Positions 32,875-45,696 are shown, numbered from the stretch's first letter. The stretch is DNA of 64,000 nucleotides from Diplolepis rosae (GCA_030998225.1 JAPYXD010000701.1:8044501-8108500); one strand, 5' to 3'. Notes: generated by a model from the letters alone, not told the origin. Numbers and translations: made by a program.

Positions 32875-35800
32875 TCTTCTGCTAAGGGCAGGAACTCAAG
32901 TGATCCGCCCGTAATCCGGCGCCCAACTTGCATGGTCTTTTGTGAGCTGGTCTCAGTAGACCTCGAATTCTGCGACGCGTTCTGGCATCTTCAAGTGCTT
33001 CACGAAAGGCGTGCAATGAAGCTCGATGCAGGTCGGCCTGGTAATGTACGCACTTTTCAACTAACGGTACTGCATTCTGCGTCGATACTAAGCTTCCCTA
33101 TTGTAAATGACTGAAATTTTTTTTAAATGTAAAATACAAAAATGTAATAAATCGTTCTTTATTTTTAAACTCGGAATCACATCTGTAAAGCGATTGATGT
33201 GTATGAGCACATCTATCGAGTCGCGGATCAACAAGCAAGTTGTCCAACATCTAAGGTTGTAAATGAGGTTATGTTGCGCGTGGATTTTTCCGAATGAGTG
33301 AGAAAGAGTGAAAGCTTGTATGTATACTGGTCTTTATTTTGTATATGCCTGCTGTATTGTAATACTTGACTTATACGTTTGGACGCTGTAAATCGTATTT
33401 TTTCAAATATCTCCGCGATTAGTTTTACTACTAAGGAGCGCGCATTGTCCAAATAGTATAAAAAAAAAAAATTATTTGTACAGAAAATTACACGTAAAAC
33501 TACTATAGTGATAATTTGCAATGTTGGTACAACAGAATATAGCTATTTAACTATTCTTCAAAATAAGATGGAATTGTTATCAGTATATTATGTTGTAATC
33601 CACATTTTCAGTGTTAATAAAAATTAGCTGTTACGTTTTTTATTAAAGAAATATTTACGAATTTAAGAATCATGAATATTTTTTCGATCAAATATTAATT
33701 TATTATTTACAAAAAGAAAATCGTCTTCGCGAGATACACCGGATGAAAGAAAAAAACATTGTGCTTCGTTAAATAGTGAATTGAAAAATTAATTGAAAAA
33801 AGCATGTACCTGATTTGTATGTAAAAGATTCGCTGCAGAAGATACATGGGTGCCTATTGTACAGATTAATCTTTATATTGTATCAGCAATTGCCAATCTT
33901 GATTTCTATTTTTTTCCCTGAATTTTTTAACTATTGACTACGAACTAATCAAAAAATTCTATGCAGTCATGTTTCTTATTTCATATGCATTTCTTTCCAA
34001 AATAAGAACGCAAGTCATTCTTTCTGTCTTCTTTCTACATTTTTTTTTCTTTTTTGACAATGTAAATTTATACGGCATGCGTATGCAAAAATAAGATCTT
34101 CTATGAAGGGAAGAGTTGCGAAAATAGAGTCTCGTTTAATAAATGTTGACGAGAGAATATTAGTTGAGTGTAGATAGTCAAGTTCACTGTAAATAGAATC
34201 AATCATGCGAAACGCGATTAATTTTCGCGATTATCAATCTTCCTATTACAATAGGAAAATCCGAATCATCCGTGTAAATAGAACAATTTTCCATAAGATT
34301 ATTTCCTGTCACGCATAGTACCACTGTACTATACCTCAAAAAGTTCATTGCTATTACACATTAGAGTTTTTTTACATCTTCAGAAAGCAAATATACTAAT
34401 GCTCTTTATACAGCCATTACAGTGGGTTTCATAGAGAGAAGTATGTGTAAGATTTATGGTATAGCAGTTTTGGTACAGTATGCTATTTTTACAAATTGTA
34501 TTAATAAGCAGTAGCCAGAGAAAATAAATAAACACGAAAAGATTTAACGGAGCCAAACACGCTTTTTCTTTACCAAATTTGTATTTTATAGTCTTTCCTT
34601 ACTGTTTATTTAATTTCCGGCATTCATGCATTCGTTTTTAATTAGTTTTATTTCAAATTGAGATTTCGAAATATCCTATTTTTTGCTGCAGAGATATTTG
34701 CGATTTATATGATTCGGTCAATATTTGAAGGGCTGCTGGTCAAAGCCAAAAGGGGCTAACCCACATTTGAAAAAAATTTCAGGACACCGAAAAAACGTTC
34801 ACAAATTTGGCAATTTTTTAAAATTAAAAAGTAAAAAGTGTATCGCACTTTTACAAATAAATAGATGTAAGGAATTCATAAAAGATTCCAAAAAATTCAT
34901 TCTCGAAAATGTTGAGGACCAGCCTCTTTTGACCGCAAGCCCTTCATTTATGGATGTCTAGAGACGAGACCTGGTCTTGGACGGATCCTCGAATTTCAAA
35001 CTGTCTTTCATGTTGATGCCCGAAGGCTATTTCGCGTGCTGAGTATTGAGGACTGGAAAAGATGCCTGCGGGGATTCAGAAATGGAATATAATCAGCTAG
35101 AGCTTCGCTCGGCGGATTCGAGGGATGACAGCCTTCGGCTACTGCTGCCCGAGGCAGCGCGGATATTGAGTTCACCGTAACCATGGAAACTTCCTCGAGG
35201 CGGTAACGTTTGTGCGCTTATCCCTTATTCCTGTGGTTACGAATGGTTTACGATATCAATGCAATGTTGTTCGATACCTTTACGTGTGTTAATTATTTGT
35301 CTTTAGCCCGATTAGATTCTTTTTCTTTACTATAAGTTTAAAATTGCTAAAAATACTTGAATGTTTAAAATTATAAAAAGCATTCAAATTGATAAAAACT
35401 CTGATTTCTGGAAACTTAAAAATAATACTCAGACGAGATTTAAAACGTTCGGATTTGAAAGAATTTTTTATTGAAGAATATTTAAACTAGCAAGTGGTAC
35501 TCAATATAATTAAAAAAAAATTTTAATATTTAATTTCAAATCGTAAAGTAACTAAAATATCTAGAAAATAAGGAATAAAGGAGAGGCAATCAATTCCAAA
35601 GATCTAAATTATCAGACATGGTTTCAATTAAACTTTGAGTAATAAACGTTTTATTATATAACTTTAATTTGCACCATTATTTGGTACATATACCACTGAA
35701 ACCTGCTTTGTTACCACCTTGCCACCTACTCTTATAATTTTTATCATATCAAGCAAAGCGGTTGTCTTATGGCCGGAATGAATGCTCTTAAAACACTAGC

Positions 35801-36411
35801 AGAAAATGAGATCAACGTACGGTCGTTTCGTTGCTTTTAAATTTACGAGCGACGTTGTACAACTCGTTTTTAAATTCGCCACAAGTTATGAAAGTATATT
35901 TACAGTAATTAGTATATGGCATTTAAATACACAGATATACATCTTATACTTAGATAATTAAAATAACAAACAAATGGGTCCTTCGAAAGTCTGGAAATAA
36001 AAGACCAGCAACTTTCTCTATTACATTATAAGCGAGATTAAATATGTTTCTAAATAAATTTAGCTTTGATATTTTAAATGTGAAAAGTCACTTAAAAGAG
36101 ACTGATTAGTTGAAGCGGAGATTTTCTGACTTTGTAAAATTAATTTTTTTTCAGTTTAGCAATTTAGCTGGTCTTTTAAAGTGACAAAAATTCAAAAAGC
36201 TCATTTGTATATTCTTGAATATTTATACATTGTATCATATATTCCTATCAATATTCAATCATACTGATGAGACTTTCGAGGAGATCCGTAGGTTTTCAGG
36301 AAAGTGACTCTGTCAAGGTGATGCCAGTCTTTAAGGGTCTCACTCCAGGTCGGAGTCCCGACGGATCCGAATCGTTCTCGAAGAAGCCTTATGAAGTGAG
36401 AAAATGGTCCG
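32875..36411. other. TAF4 3' UTR and convergent intergenic region
   Basis: TAF4 and the KCTD gene converge here, so both 3' UTRs should lie in this stretch. 32880-33110 is GC-richer. A patch at 34960-35230 has GCTTCGCTCGGCGG and GCCTTCGGCTACTGC, similar in flavour to the CG patches of repeat A. A 78-codon Lys-rich frame at 34725 has no known domain. No other gene is recognised. Confidence 0.5.
33146..33151 (+). terminator. Candidate TAF4 polyadenylation signal
   Basis: AATAAA lies 272 bases after the TAF4 stop codon. Other AATAAA copies occur near 34520, so a longer 3' UTR is possible. Confidence 0.45.
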
Positions 36412-39400
36412 TCAAGTATTAATAGCCTGCCTCACAAACAAGTACTCTGAAAATTGCTGACTATCAACTCCACCACCGTTACTTGCGACGACGCTGAAGC
36501 CAGCATTTAGCAACCTGGTGATGGCTTGGACGGAGTTGAGTTTGCAGTAACCGTTAAGGGGAAACCGAATAACGTGTCTTGCATCCTGCTGGTGCCAAGC
36601 AACGCCTGACCGGGCGTCTATCACGGCTTGGGTTGTCTCAGGAAAAACCTCGTCCAGAAGAGCTCGTCCTCCAGAAAGCATCACGCGTTCTCCAAGGTCC
36701 GGACTCACGTGTAAAGCTACACACTCGTAACTTTCTGTGCGCTTCTCTTGATCTCTTGTTGGTGGTACGATTCCACCTCCACGGCCTCCTGTGTGACTCG
36801 GAGGAGGACTTGGAGATGAAGACGTAGCGCCATTCTTTATGCGGTCCTTTTTCATCTGCTCTAGCTGCCGGCACATTGCTAGAAGAACAATTTTTGCTAA
36901 GTATCAATCATTAAATAATAAATAGTTCAATGGACATTTTTTAGTTGTATTATGAAATTGTAATTAAAAATAATTAAAACAGATGAATAATAAAACTTTT
37001 AATAAATTGGAAACTTTATTTTATTTGCAATAAGGAAAAACTAAATGGAAATTATATAAAATAACTGAATTACTTCTGATAAAATAAGTAGAGTAGAAAG
37101 AAAAAACTTTTTTGAATTAAAAATAAAATACTAGTGAATATAAACATATCATAATTTAAAAAAATGAAGTAGGTTTGAAGTTACCGCTTCATAGAAGTGC
37201 ATGAATTTATTGCACTTTTAAAGGAAATATTAAGAAATAAAAGATTCTAAGCATAAATTATAAATAGGGATTTGGGACTTTTCAAAAGTTTATTCAGTAA
37301 TAAAATTAAATGAGATCCCAGTTGAAATCAATAAAATATGTCAATTGAATTTATTTTGAAGCGTGTGTAAATAAGTAATTCGTAATTAAGAGGTTTTGTA
37401 AGATAAAGAAGAATAAGAGACTATAAAGAATTATTAAATTGGTTTTATCAGTAAACTTGACATCTATTAATCATTAAAAAATTTAGTTGAAATATACTTA
37501 TATTTATTTTATTGATGTTTCCTTTGAGTGACTTCTAACCTATACTATTTTGTATGAAAGTATCCATGGTTTGGAAAAGAATACTACTGTACAGAATCAC
37601 ATGAATATATTAATTTCCTCTGAACAAATACTGCCCTTGCAAATAATTATTTAAGCTCTAATAGATGTTTGCAATAAATAACTTATTATTTAAAATTTTT
37701 TAAAATTTTGTTAGAAGTGGGAAACGTTCGAAATGTCAAGATATTATTAAAGTTATGTTTAAAAATTTCAGTGCTACCAATACTTTAATGTTAATTTATT
37801 ATCTGAAGGTTGCCGCTTTGAACAATTTTAACCGTTAGTCGTTCGAGGTTCGAGATAATATTGTTCTGTTGTTCATGCTTCACAGTCCTGCATCCTGCAT
37901 CGTTTGAAATGCTTCAAATTTAAATTTAGGGTTGAAAAAGTTTGATTTTTTAAATAAAAACTGCGTTGAATCATTTTAGAAAAGTAAATTGGTGTTCGAG
38001 TATCACCTCAATAACCACTCGTGTTAATGTTTTTGGAAATAATTATCAAAATTTGTCCATATGTTGAATTTCTTCTATTCTGTATAACCGTTAAAGAATG
38101 AATCTCACCAAGTTTCTTACTATATACACATATGGCTTCAACTACGGTGGTGTGGAGCAAACTATAATTGCCTATAAATCCCCGTATTTTCGAATTACGC
38201 GGAACAATTTGTGGAAACTAATTAGCAATAATGTTACGAAGCATTTTATTGAACAATGAAGCCATTTATTTTTTAAATTATAAGGACAAAAAAAGTGCTG
38301 CTTGTACACACACGTATGTGAGAATTTCTCACAAGTCGTTCATTTCGTGAAATTGGAAAATGAAGCATGAATTTCTTAAACAGTAATAGTCAAATCATAA
38401 CAAATAAATATTGCAAAATTTGGAAGATATATTCGAAAGAATTTGTGATATAGGGTTAAAGGAGTGGAACGGCTTAGTAAGTAAATATTTTAAATTTAAT
38501 TCTAAATAAACCTTTGTATATTAACAATGCATTTCAGAGATGTTAAACGATGGAATCTATTTTTATCGTCAGTTGGTAAATATTTGTCTTCATTATTTCA
38601 TTAGATTAAATGTATTGAGTGCACATATCACTATCCCCCATAGGACAATACCTTCCCTGAACGTTCTATGAACGTTCCCATGGAATGTTCGGAAGGTTCC
38701 ATCGGAACGTTCAAGGAGCGTTCCTAGAACTAAGAAAATGTCCGGGTTTTTTTAACGTTCCAAAGCAATGTTCTCTGAATGTTCCTGTGGAACGTTCCAG
38801 GAACGTTCAAAAGGAATATTGAGAGAACGTTCCGCAGCAATATTCAGAGAATATTCAGAGAACGTTCCTGGAACCTTCCATAGGAACGTTCAGAGAGCAT
38901 TTGTATCGAACGTTCGTAGAACTTTTCGTGGCAACATTCAGGGAACATTCGCAGAGAACGTTTTGGAACATTCCGCGGGAACATTTAGGGAACATTTTTT
39001 GAGAATGTTCCTGGAATTATTTTCTACAGCATTCAGGAAACTTTCTTTATAGATAATCCTGCAGCTTCAAACATACTAATGCAGAGAATGTTTTTTATAA
39101 ATAATTTTGGGCATTAATTTATAGGTAAAATGAAAAGAATTAATTACAGATATTAAAATTTGGTTTATATATTTTAAAATACTTTCAGTACAAAGAGGAA
39201 GATGCTATAACGTTTACTGAAACATGTTTTTAATAAAATATTTAAATAAATTACATTCTTTCATAAAGGTAACATTTGATTATCTATAAAGAAAGTTTTC
39301 TGAATGCCGTAGAAAATAATTCCAGGAACATTCTCAAAAAATGTTCCCGCGGAATGTTCCAAAACGTTCTCTGCGAATGTTCCCTGAATGTTCCCACGAA

Positions 39401-42400
39401 AAGTTCTACGAACGTTCGATACAAATGCTCTCTGAACGTTCCTATGGAAGGTTCCAGGAACGTTCTCTTTGAATATTCTCTGAATATTGCTGCGGAACGT
39501 TCTCTCAATATTCTTTTTGAACGTTCCTGGGACGTTCCACAGGAACATTCAGAGAACATTGCTTTGGAACGTTAAAAAAACCCAGACATTTTCTTAGTTC
39601 TAGGAACGTTCCTTGAACGTTCCGATGGAACCTTCCGAACATTCCACGGGAACGTTCATAGAACATTCAGGGAAGGTATTGTGCTATGGGGGATTTTACT
39701 GATTTGCTATTGCAAATTTTTGCAAGATATTTTTTAAAGTGCCAAGAAAATAATAAAATCATAAGAAAATTACAACAATGTTTAAAGAACTACACATTTT
39801 TGATAAAATTAGAGGAACTTTATAGAATTCAACATAGTAATTACAATGTAAAAAATTGTTTAATTTTGATATCCAATCTTGATTATTAATAGCTCCTTTT
39901 ATTCCTAAAACACTAATTAATGGAAATAAAAATAATTTTTTGAGGAATGAAATGAGTTTTTTATATAATTAAGATTATTCACATTTACGATTGCCAACTG
40001 CAATTTTTCGGTGTAATGAATGAAAATATTGAAATTGATTAATTTATTTATTAAATTATTATTTGGATTGGTTTCTTATACAGTAAAAATATGTTACCCA
40101 TTTAAAATTCGTTAATTTTTATAGTTACTATATTTTATTCTTTTTGATTCATGATTATTAACATTTAGGTTATGTTAATTTAAACGAGCTCATATTCGAA
40201 GACTTATGACAAAATTGTAAGGAGAGATTGATTGTATGCCATGAAAACAACTAAACCTACATTAGAACGGAATTGAGAGAACAATTTTGGAACAATTTTA
40301 GAGATTAAAATGGAAGTTTGGAAATAGTTATCCCAAGGTTTAAAAGATTGGAAATAATTGTTGGTAAGTGACAATTTCAAGTTTTATTATGAAGGCTTTG
40401 TCTATAAACGACAGAATTTAGAAATATTGAACATTAAAATCAATGTCTCACATATGTTATGAGATTGAAAAAAATTAAGTGTGCATATTACTATTTTGAA
40501 TTTCACGTGAACATATTCAAATAATAAATTCAAACAAAATAATGTTAGATTTTTGTTTCTTAAACGTTAAAAATTGTAAAAAATTACAATCAAGTTTGTA
40601 AACAACTAAAACTTTTCCCTAAAATTGAAACATTTTTCTGAAATTTAACAAAGTAATTACAGATTTGTATACACTGAGAAAACAGTTTTGTCAAATCAAA
40701 AAAAATATTTTGTTAGTATTTAGCTAACAAAATTCTTTTGTTGTGCCAACAAAACATTTTGCTATATCAATCAAATTTTGTTACTTAAACAAAATGTTTT
40801 GTTGGGACAACAAAATATTTTGTCAGGACAACAAAAAAAGTTTTGTTGGATAAATTTTTTTCTCAGTGTACATAACACTAGAATATTGATTGTTGTCTTT
40901 TCAATATCTTCTCTGGCGAAAGTTTCGGATTTAAAACTATTCCGAACCAATCCGAAATTTTCTGAATCATTTCAGAACTAGTATCCGGACCAAACAATTT
41001 TATTCCGATCTAACCCGAAGAACCTTATAAATTCCTTTCGATTCAAAATAGTTGAAAATAAATCCGATTTATTCCGATTAAATCTGATATTCTAATCTGA
41101 ATGAAACAGAACTAAGTTTTCAATCCGACTGAAGCAGGATCAATCCGAACTCGGATTAACCTTAACCGTATTTTCTATCCTAAACAAATCGAATCATTCC
41201 AAAAACGGATTCATTCTGATTGGTTCGGATAGAAAATACGCTTCAGGTTAATCTGAGTTCGGATTGATCCTGCTTAAGTCGGATTAAAAACTTAGTTCTG
41301 ATTCATTCGGATTAGAATCTCAGATTTAATCGGAATGAATCAGATTGATTTTCAACTGCTTTGAATCGAAAGGGATTTATAATGTTCTTCGGTTTAGATC
41401 GGAGTAAAATTTTTTGGTCCGGATACTAGTTTTGAAATGATTCAGAAAATTTCGGATTGGTTCGGAATAGTTTTCAATCCGAAAATTTTGCCAGCGTTAC
41501 TTATTTTATAATTGAATTATTTTTTTCAAAAATATTGAATTTTTATAGATATTCATATTTATAATTATATCCAATGACATAAAATAATTAAATTTACTTA
41601 ATTTCATATTTGTTGAACTTTTGATTGATAAATGAATTTAAAAAATTAACCCTGACTACTTTAGAAAAATAATTGCTATCATGATTATCCTTTTAAAAAT
41701 ATTTTTTTGGTATAAATTTTCTTTCATTTTAACCATGAGTAGTAATTTTTATCTAATCTTGGTTATATTTTCAAAGCACTTTTTCGTACCTTTAAAGATT
41801 TTTTAAAATTACTTGTAATAATTAGTTAATGAATCTCGAATAAAATAAGCCATAAAAAGTTTCAATTAGATAAAAATTATAGATTTTTTCTGGTCGAAAT
41901 CGATAGAAAATTTTCAATTGTTCTTAGCTGCTTTTGGATGGTATAGTTTCACCAATGAATAATTTATCATTTTTATCTGATTCAAACTAAATCCTATGAA
42001 GTGAGATATAAATATATCTTATGGTTTAGCATTTTAACTTCAATTCAGTTATCATAAAAATCATTTGATTTTTAATCATAATGTCTCATTTTATTCCTTT
42101 AGTTCTAGCAAATATGTGTTTATTGTGAAATATTTTTAAAAACTTTTTGTGTTTATCACAGTCGTACTGTGAACTATCGAACAAACATTTAAGGCCATGT
42201 CTTACTTATCCGACTCCTGCTTTACCGACACTTTTTTTCGTCCTTCGCATTACCATATTTACTGAGATATCAAAAGTTGAAACTTTAAGTAATTAAGTAA
42301 AATGAACTAAGGAACGTTTATCTGCTCCTAAGTACTTATAACTATAAGATAAAAGCGTTCCAAAAAGTTTTTTTTTATAATTTTAAAAATGTTGGACTAG

Positions 42401-43942
42401 ATAAACGTTACTTAGTGCTTTTTACCCAATTATCTACAGTCTCAACTCGATAACTCAATTAATGTGGAAATGTGAAGGGCGAAAAAAAGTGTCGGTAAGG
42501 TAGGGATTGGATAAATAAGACATAGCCTTCAGGCCATGAACAAACCGGATCACGTGACTACCCAAAAAGCAATTGATTGACCCAATGATCGATACGTTTT
42601 GATTGAGTAAATTGAATTTAGGGAATAGCGAGGTGAGATTGTACAGTCATAAAGAATTCGTCATTTATGCCACAATAAAATTGATGACGGATAGAATAGC
42701 TTTCGTTAAATAGTCTTTTCTTTGCGTAAAGTGAATTCCAACGCAATACGATGAATTACTCATCATATATTATTTATTTAAATGACTTGAGTTCGCTATC
42801 ATTCACAAGAAATTAAATTTTTCTGAAGAGATTGTATAAAATTGTTTCTTAAATAAGCGATATGCGTACATAGAAAGAAAAAGTTATCCAAAAAATATTG
42901 GAAGTTTCTATCTTTGTAATTTGATGCCAGAATGGAAAAAAAGTTACTCGAGGTAGTACAAGAATTTCTCATTTTTTCTAGTACAACTTTTTCAAGTTCT
43001 GCGGAAAAACTTCAGTTACTTCATGTCCACTAAAAAAATGAAAAATTGTTCTCACTATAATTTTGTTTAAATTAATTCTGCGCAACGGAAACTAGATGAT
43101 CTAAATTAGTAAATTAATTCACGAATAGAATTGACCAATAATGGGTGATATATTGCAACAATGAATGACCGATAATACCCAATTTATTGCCCATTTATGA
43201 CTGATCTATTGAGCAGTTTGCTCGTCTCTTTAGTACGTCACATAATGATCCAATACAAGGGCATTCAAAATCGAGAAAATAATCTCCCAAAAACATCAAC
43301 ATCTCACAATTAAAGCCCCATAAGTCGTGTGCTTTAAAGGACATCCATGATTCAGCCATAAATGTTCTGTTATTCAGTCGCATCTTACGTCATCTATTGC
43401 CCAATACAACTGAATTCAATTCACCGTCAATTCTACAATTGTTGCTCTAACTTTGCTTTTTGGGTAGATTCTTACCTTACCAGTATTTTCAATTTGTGTA
43501 ACCCCATTTCTATAAAAAATGAGATAGTACGTTCAAAATTTATGAGAGTAAATAAAATACACTAAGGCAGGTCATAAATGTTTATAAAGTAGGAATCTAG
43601 TCACGTGACCAGGTTGGTCCATGGTCTTAAATCCAATTAAATATTTTAGTATTAAAAAAGGGAGGATGGACTTTTATTAAAAGCTATAATGACAAGATTT
43701 ATAAATTTAAACTACTTTTATATATGAAATACTTACGAGCAATATCAAAGTATCTTGCCTCTTCGAGTAGAAGGTCCAGGTCAGCAAAATTGTCAGGTAT
43801 AAGTAGGCGAGAATTGCGCATGAAGTTAAGTATATGACGAAACATTCCGCCATCTCTGTCGATAAAGTAGTGCTGCTTCAAGGAATCTAGTACGATAGGA
43901 ATGTTCCCGTTGAAAAGTTTTGCTAACCTCGACTCTGGGTAC
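36412..43942 (-). CDS. KCTD1/KCTD15 orthologue (last two exons, 5' end missing)
   Basis: Two exons, 43942-43737 and 36878-36412, join in matching phase (GCT-C to CA-ATG). The first follows a GGACTTTCAG acceptor and encodes most of the BTB domain: [42 protein letters not shown] and [12 protein letters not shown]. The second starts MCRQLEQM, has a Ser/Pro/Gly-rich linker, then the C-terminal domain special to KCTD1/15: [44 protein letters not shown] and [17 protein letters not shown]. Vertebrate KCTD1/15 form pentamers and repress AP-2 transcription factors, so a nuclear co-repressor role is likely here. The 5' exon with the first BTB strand (the VGG...YTSSLATL part) was not found. Codons upstream of 43942 run into the intron and should not be counted. 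The 6.9-kb intron is loaded with foldback elements. Confidence 0.9.
38633..39694. mobile_element. Foldback element with GGAACGTTC-amplified arms
   Basis: Ends ATCCCCCATAG and CTATGGGGGAT bracket arms of about 410 bp around a loop at about 39050-39290. Each arm is a run of degenerate GGAACGTTC / GAATGTTCC / GGAATATTC units about 10-20 bp apart. The arms pair nearly base for base from ACAATACCTTCCCTGAA inward. Apparent reading frames on both strands are translations of the motif, not genes. No target duplication was found. It lies in the large KCTD1/15 intron. Confidence 0.85.
40670..40870. mobile_element. TA-flanked MITE with AACAAAAT-type internal repeats
   Basis: TACACTGAGAAAA at the left and TTTTTCTCAGTGTA at the right form the ends, with TA as probable duplication. 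The interior is a series of AACAAAATnTTTTGTT-type short palindromes. Confidence 0.72.
40913..41494. mobile_element. Foldback element with TCCGAAT-type amplified arms
   Basis: CTGGCGAAAGTTTCGGATT at the left pairs with its near complement ending at 41494. Arms of about 290 bp meet near 41205. They consist of repeated TCCGAA, ATTCCGAT and CGGATT units in both orientations. The same motif family reappears at 63810-64000. No transposase is present. Confidence 0.8.
42189..42541. mobile_element. TTAA-type palindromic MITE
   Basis: TTAA at 42189 and a decayed TTCA at 42538 bracket GGCCATGTCTTACTTATCC and its complement. Inner paired blocks include ACCGACACTTTTTTTCG, AAACGTT and AGCACTAAG-like sequences. 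It shares its right target site with the next element. Confidence 0.75.
42538..43630. mobile_element. TTAA-type element abutting the previous MITE
   Basis: From the TTCA at 42538 the left end reads AGGCCATGAACAAACC followed by GATCACGTGACTA. The right end, before TTAA at 43627-43630, is the complement of GACCATGGACCAACC plus GGTCACGTGACTA. AAAAAGC near 42567 and GCTTTTTGGG near 43454 also pair. The interior (~1 kb) has no transposase. The neighbour's boundary was read by eye. Confidence 0.6.
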
Positions 43943-44489
43943 CTGAAAGTCCAAAGAGAGATGTTTAAAAATGATTCTCTTTTCAGTTTTTGACGACATA
44001 AGCGATTAACGAGAAATTTTGTGGATATATATTTATCTGAAGCTTTTACACATTCGAACCCCGAAGATTCTTGAGATCCATTTTTATTCTCCATTCTCTA
44101 AAGCTAAACTGCTTTGTGCACTTTTTATGTCCTGAAGAAACGAATTGAAACAGGCAGGTGACCCAGGTATTGGCACCTGCTTAAATAGCTTCGAGACAAA
44201 CTCGCCTCAGGACTGAGATTTCAGCAGCTGGTTTCATAGAAAATTTCGACAAGCCCTTCTTCTTCCTAATTAACGACGTGCCATGTCGATAAAATATTAT
44301 GAGTCGACGAATAAGCATGATTACTCCCCAGGAGATCATATCGATGTTTATCCACTTATCGGACTAGCTAATATTGCATTAAAACATAAGAATATTTGGT
44401 TGTCTTTAAATTTTGAGATTAAATATTTAAATAAAAATACGTTTATTTATCTTTATTCAGAAGATACAATCTAATTTCAATGATCTACA

Positions 44490-44770
44490 TGTTTGTGTCC
44501 AAAATATATAAAATTCTGTTTTTAAAATTTGGGAAAAGTTAGAGAAGATAAAAACAGACGTAGATAGACAACCTTTGGTTTGGAAAATAAAGAAAGTACA
44601 ATTTTAGCAAAATCCAACGGAAAGTTTTTTTTATTATCAAAAGAAAAAGTAGTCTATCTACCTTCGTTTTTATTTTCTCTGATATTTCCCAAATTTTAAA
44701 AGCAAAATTCTATTAATTGAACGTCGATCATTATATAAAAAAAGACATTCAAATCTCTTAAGGTAGTTGT
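44490..44770. repeat. Dispersed repeat D, copy 2
   Basis: GAAGATAAAAACAGACGTAGA and AAAATTTGGG-like blocks match the copies at 1001-1220 and 63588 onward. Within this copy they also recur inverted (CTATCTACCTTCGTTTTTA), so the repeat is itself palindromic. TTAAGG at about 44759 may be one end. Confidence 0.6.
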
Positions 44771-45009
44771 AGTTCCAAAAAGCAAGTCTCTAGAAAAAAA
44801 AGTTTTCCTATAATTCTAAAACTTAAAATTATATTATCAATCATGTCATATGAAAGAAAAAACATTATTTTCAAAAAATAAATTTTAAACTGAGGAAAAA
44901 TAATAATTTTAATAATGTTTTTTGTATTAGAATTTTTTGTTATCATCGCTTTTTAACGATTGTGCAAACTCATGTTTGTAGAGAATATTTAAAGAATTTG
45001 AAAATCTTT

Positions 45010-45095
45010 CTGTGGAAAAAAAGACGCTTTCGACTGCGCTGGGATTCGAGCCCAGGTCTTTCGATTGCCGGTTGACTGCTCATCATTACTAAAAA
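45010..45095 (-). repeat. tRNA-derived SINE fragment, copy 2
   Basis: The minus strand reads AGCAGTCAACCGGCAATCGA, then CTGGGCTCGAATCCCAG (a good B-box within a stem-loop), then CAGTCGAAAGCGTC and a T run. It shares this order with 31863-31920. It looks like the 5' part of a tRNA-derived SINE; it is not an intact tRNA. Confidence 0.6.
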
Positions 45096-45696
45096 GATAA
45101 GCCATGAGTTATGGAAATCCAATCATTTTTAAAAAATTGTTGATAAGCGATAGCAAGGAAAAATTCGATTACAATAAATATTATTAAAAGTATTATTTTT
45201 CGTAAGTTTTAAATTTTTATTATACCAAAAAAATGTTTTTTCTTTTATAAGACACGACTGATGATATAATTTCAAGTTTTAAAATGATAGAAAAACTTTT
45301 TTTCCAGAGACCTGACTTTTAGCACGATAAGTACCTTAAGAATTATGAACAGAAAATTCTGAATTTCTAAGACTGTGTGCCCCTTTGAATAAAGCCCGCA
45401 GGATATGACGATAATCGAACTCCGTACTTGACCGCAAGCAAGGAGTCGTAAGAATAAATTCCATTGTTCATTGCTTAACAACTTTGTTAGGAATACCTGC
45501 GAATCTTTACATTTCTAATTCGTATATCATAAAACTATAATTCTTGTTTTTAGTTGCTTAAATTATTATTTTTATTATTTTTGTAGAGGCTTATTATATA
45601 TTTTAAATTAATTCCAATTAATTAAATTCGATAATTGAAATAAGTTTTAAATTGTCCCATAAATCGACACTCTGATTCCAATGCTTGAAGTTAACA

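Larger units (their letters stand above)
43943..45696. other. Upstream intron or flank of the KCTD gene
   Basis: The KCTD 5' exon should lie upstream on the minus strand, but no match was found. The stretch includes repeat D (44490-44770) and a tRNA-like repeat (45010-45095). A second tRNA-like B-box (GAGTTCGATTA on the minus strand near 45415) may mark another decayed SINE. Confidence 0.45.

Noticed and set aside
34725..34961. Lys-rich 78-codon frame downstream of TAF4
   Set aside because: No recognisable domain or conserved motif; likely chance in A-rich sequence.
36579..36907. Frames on both strands over the KCTD last exon
   Set aside because: Shadows of the strongly supported KCTD1/15 C-terminal exon.
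38768..39575. Several overlapping 90-100-codon frames on both strands
   Set aside because: They translate the GGAACGTTC lattice; similar proteins arise from both arms and strands, which is expected from the repeat.
38633..39694. Heat-shock elements or STAT sites in the GGAACGTTC foldback
   Set aside because: GAAnnTTC and TTCnnnGAA matches are inevitable in this motif, and the spacing does not keep a regular nGAAn register.
43943..44094. Upstream continuation of the KCTD frame starting MENKNGSQ
   Set aside because: A good TTTCAG acceptor lies at 43943-43948, and the upstream residues do not match the conserved BTB start, so this is intron.
45400..45470. Possible tRNA gene on the minus strand
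   Set aside because: B-box-like stem only; no complete cloverleaf can be drawn.
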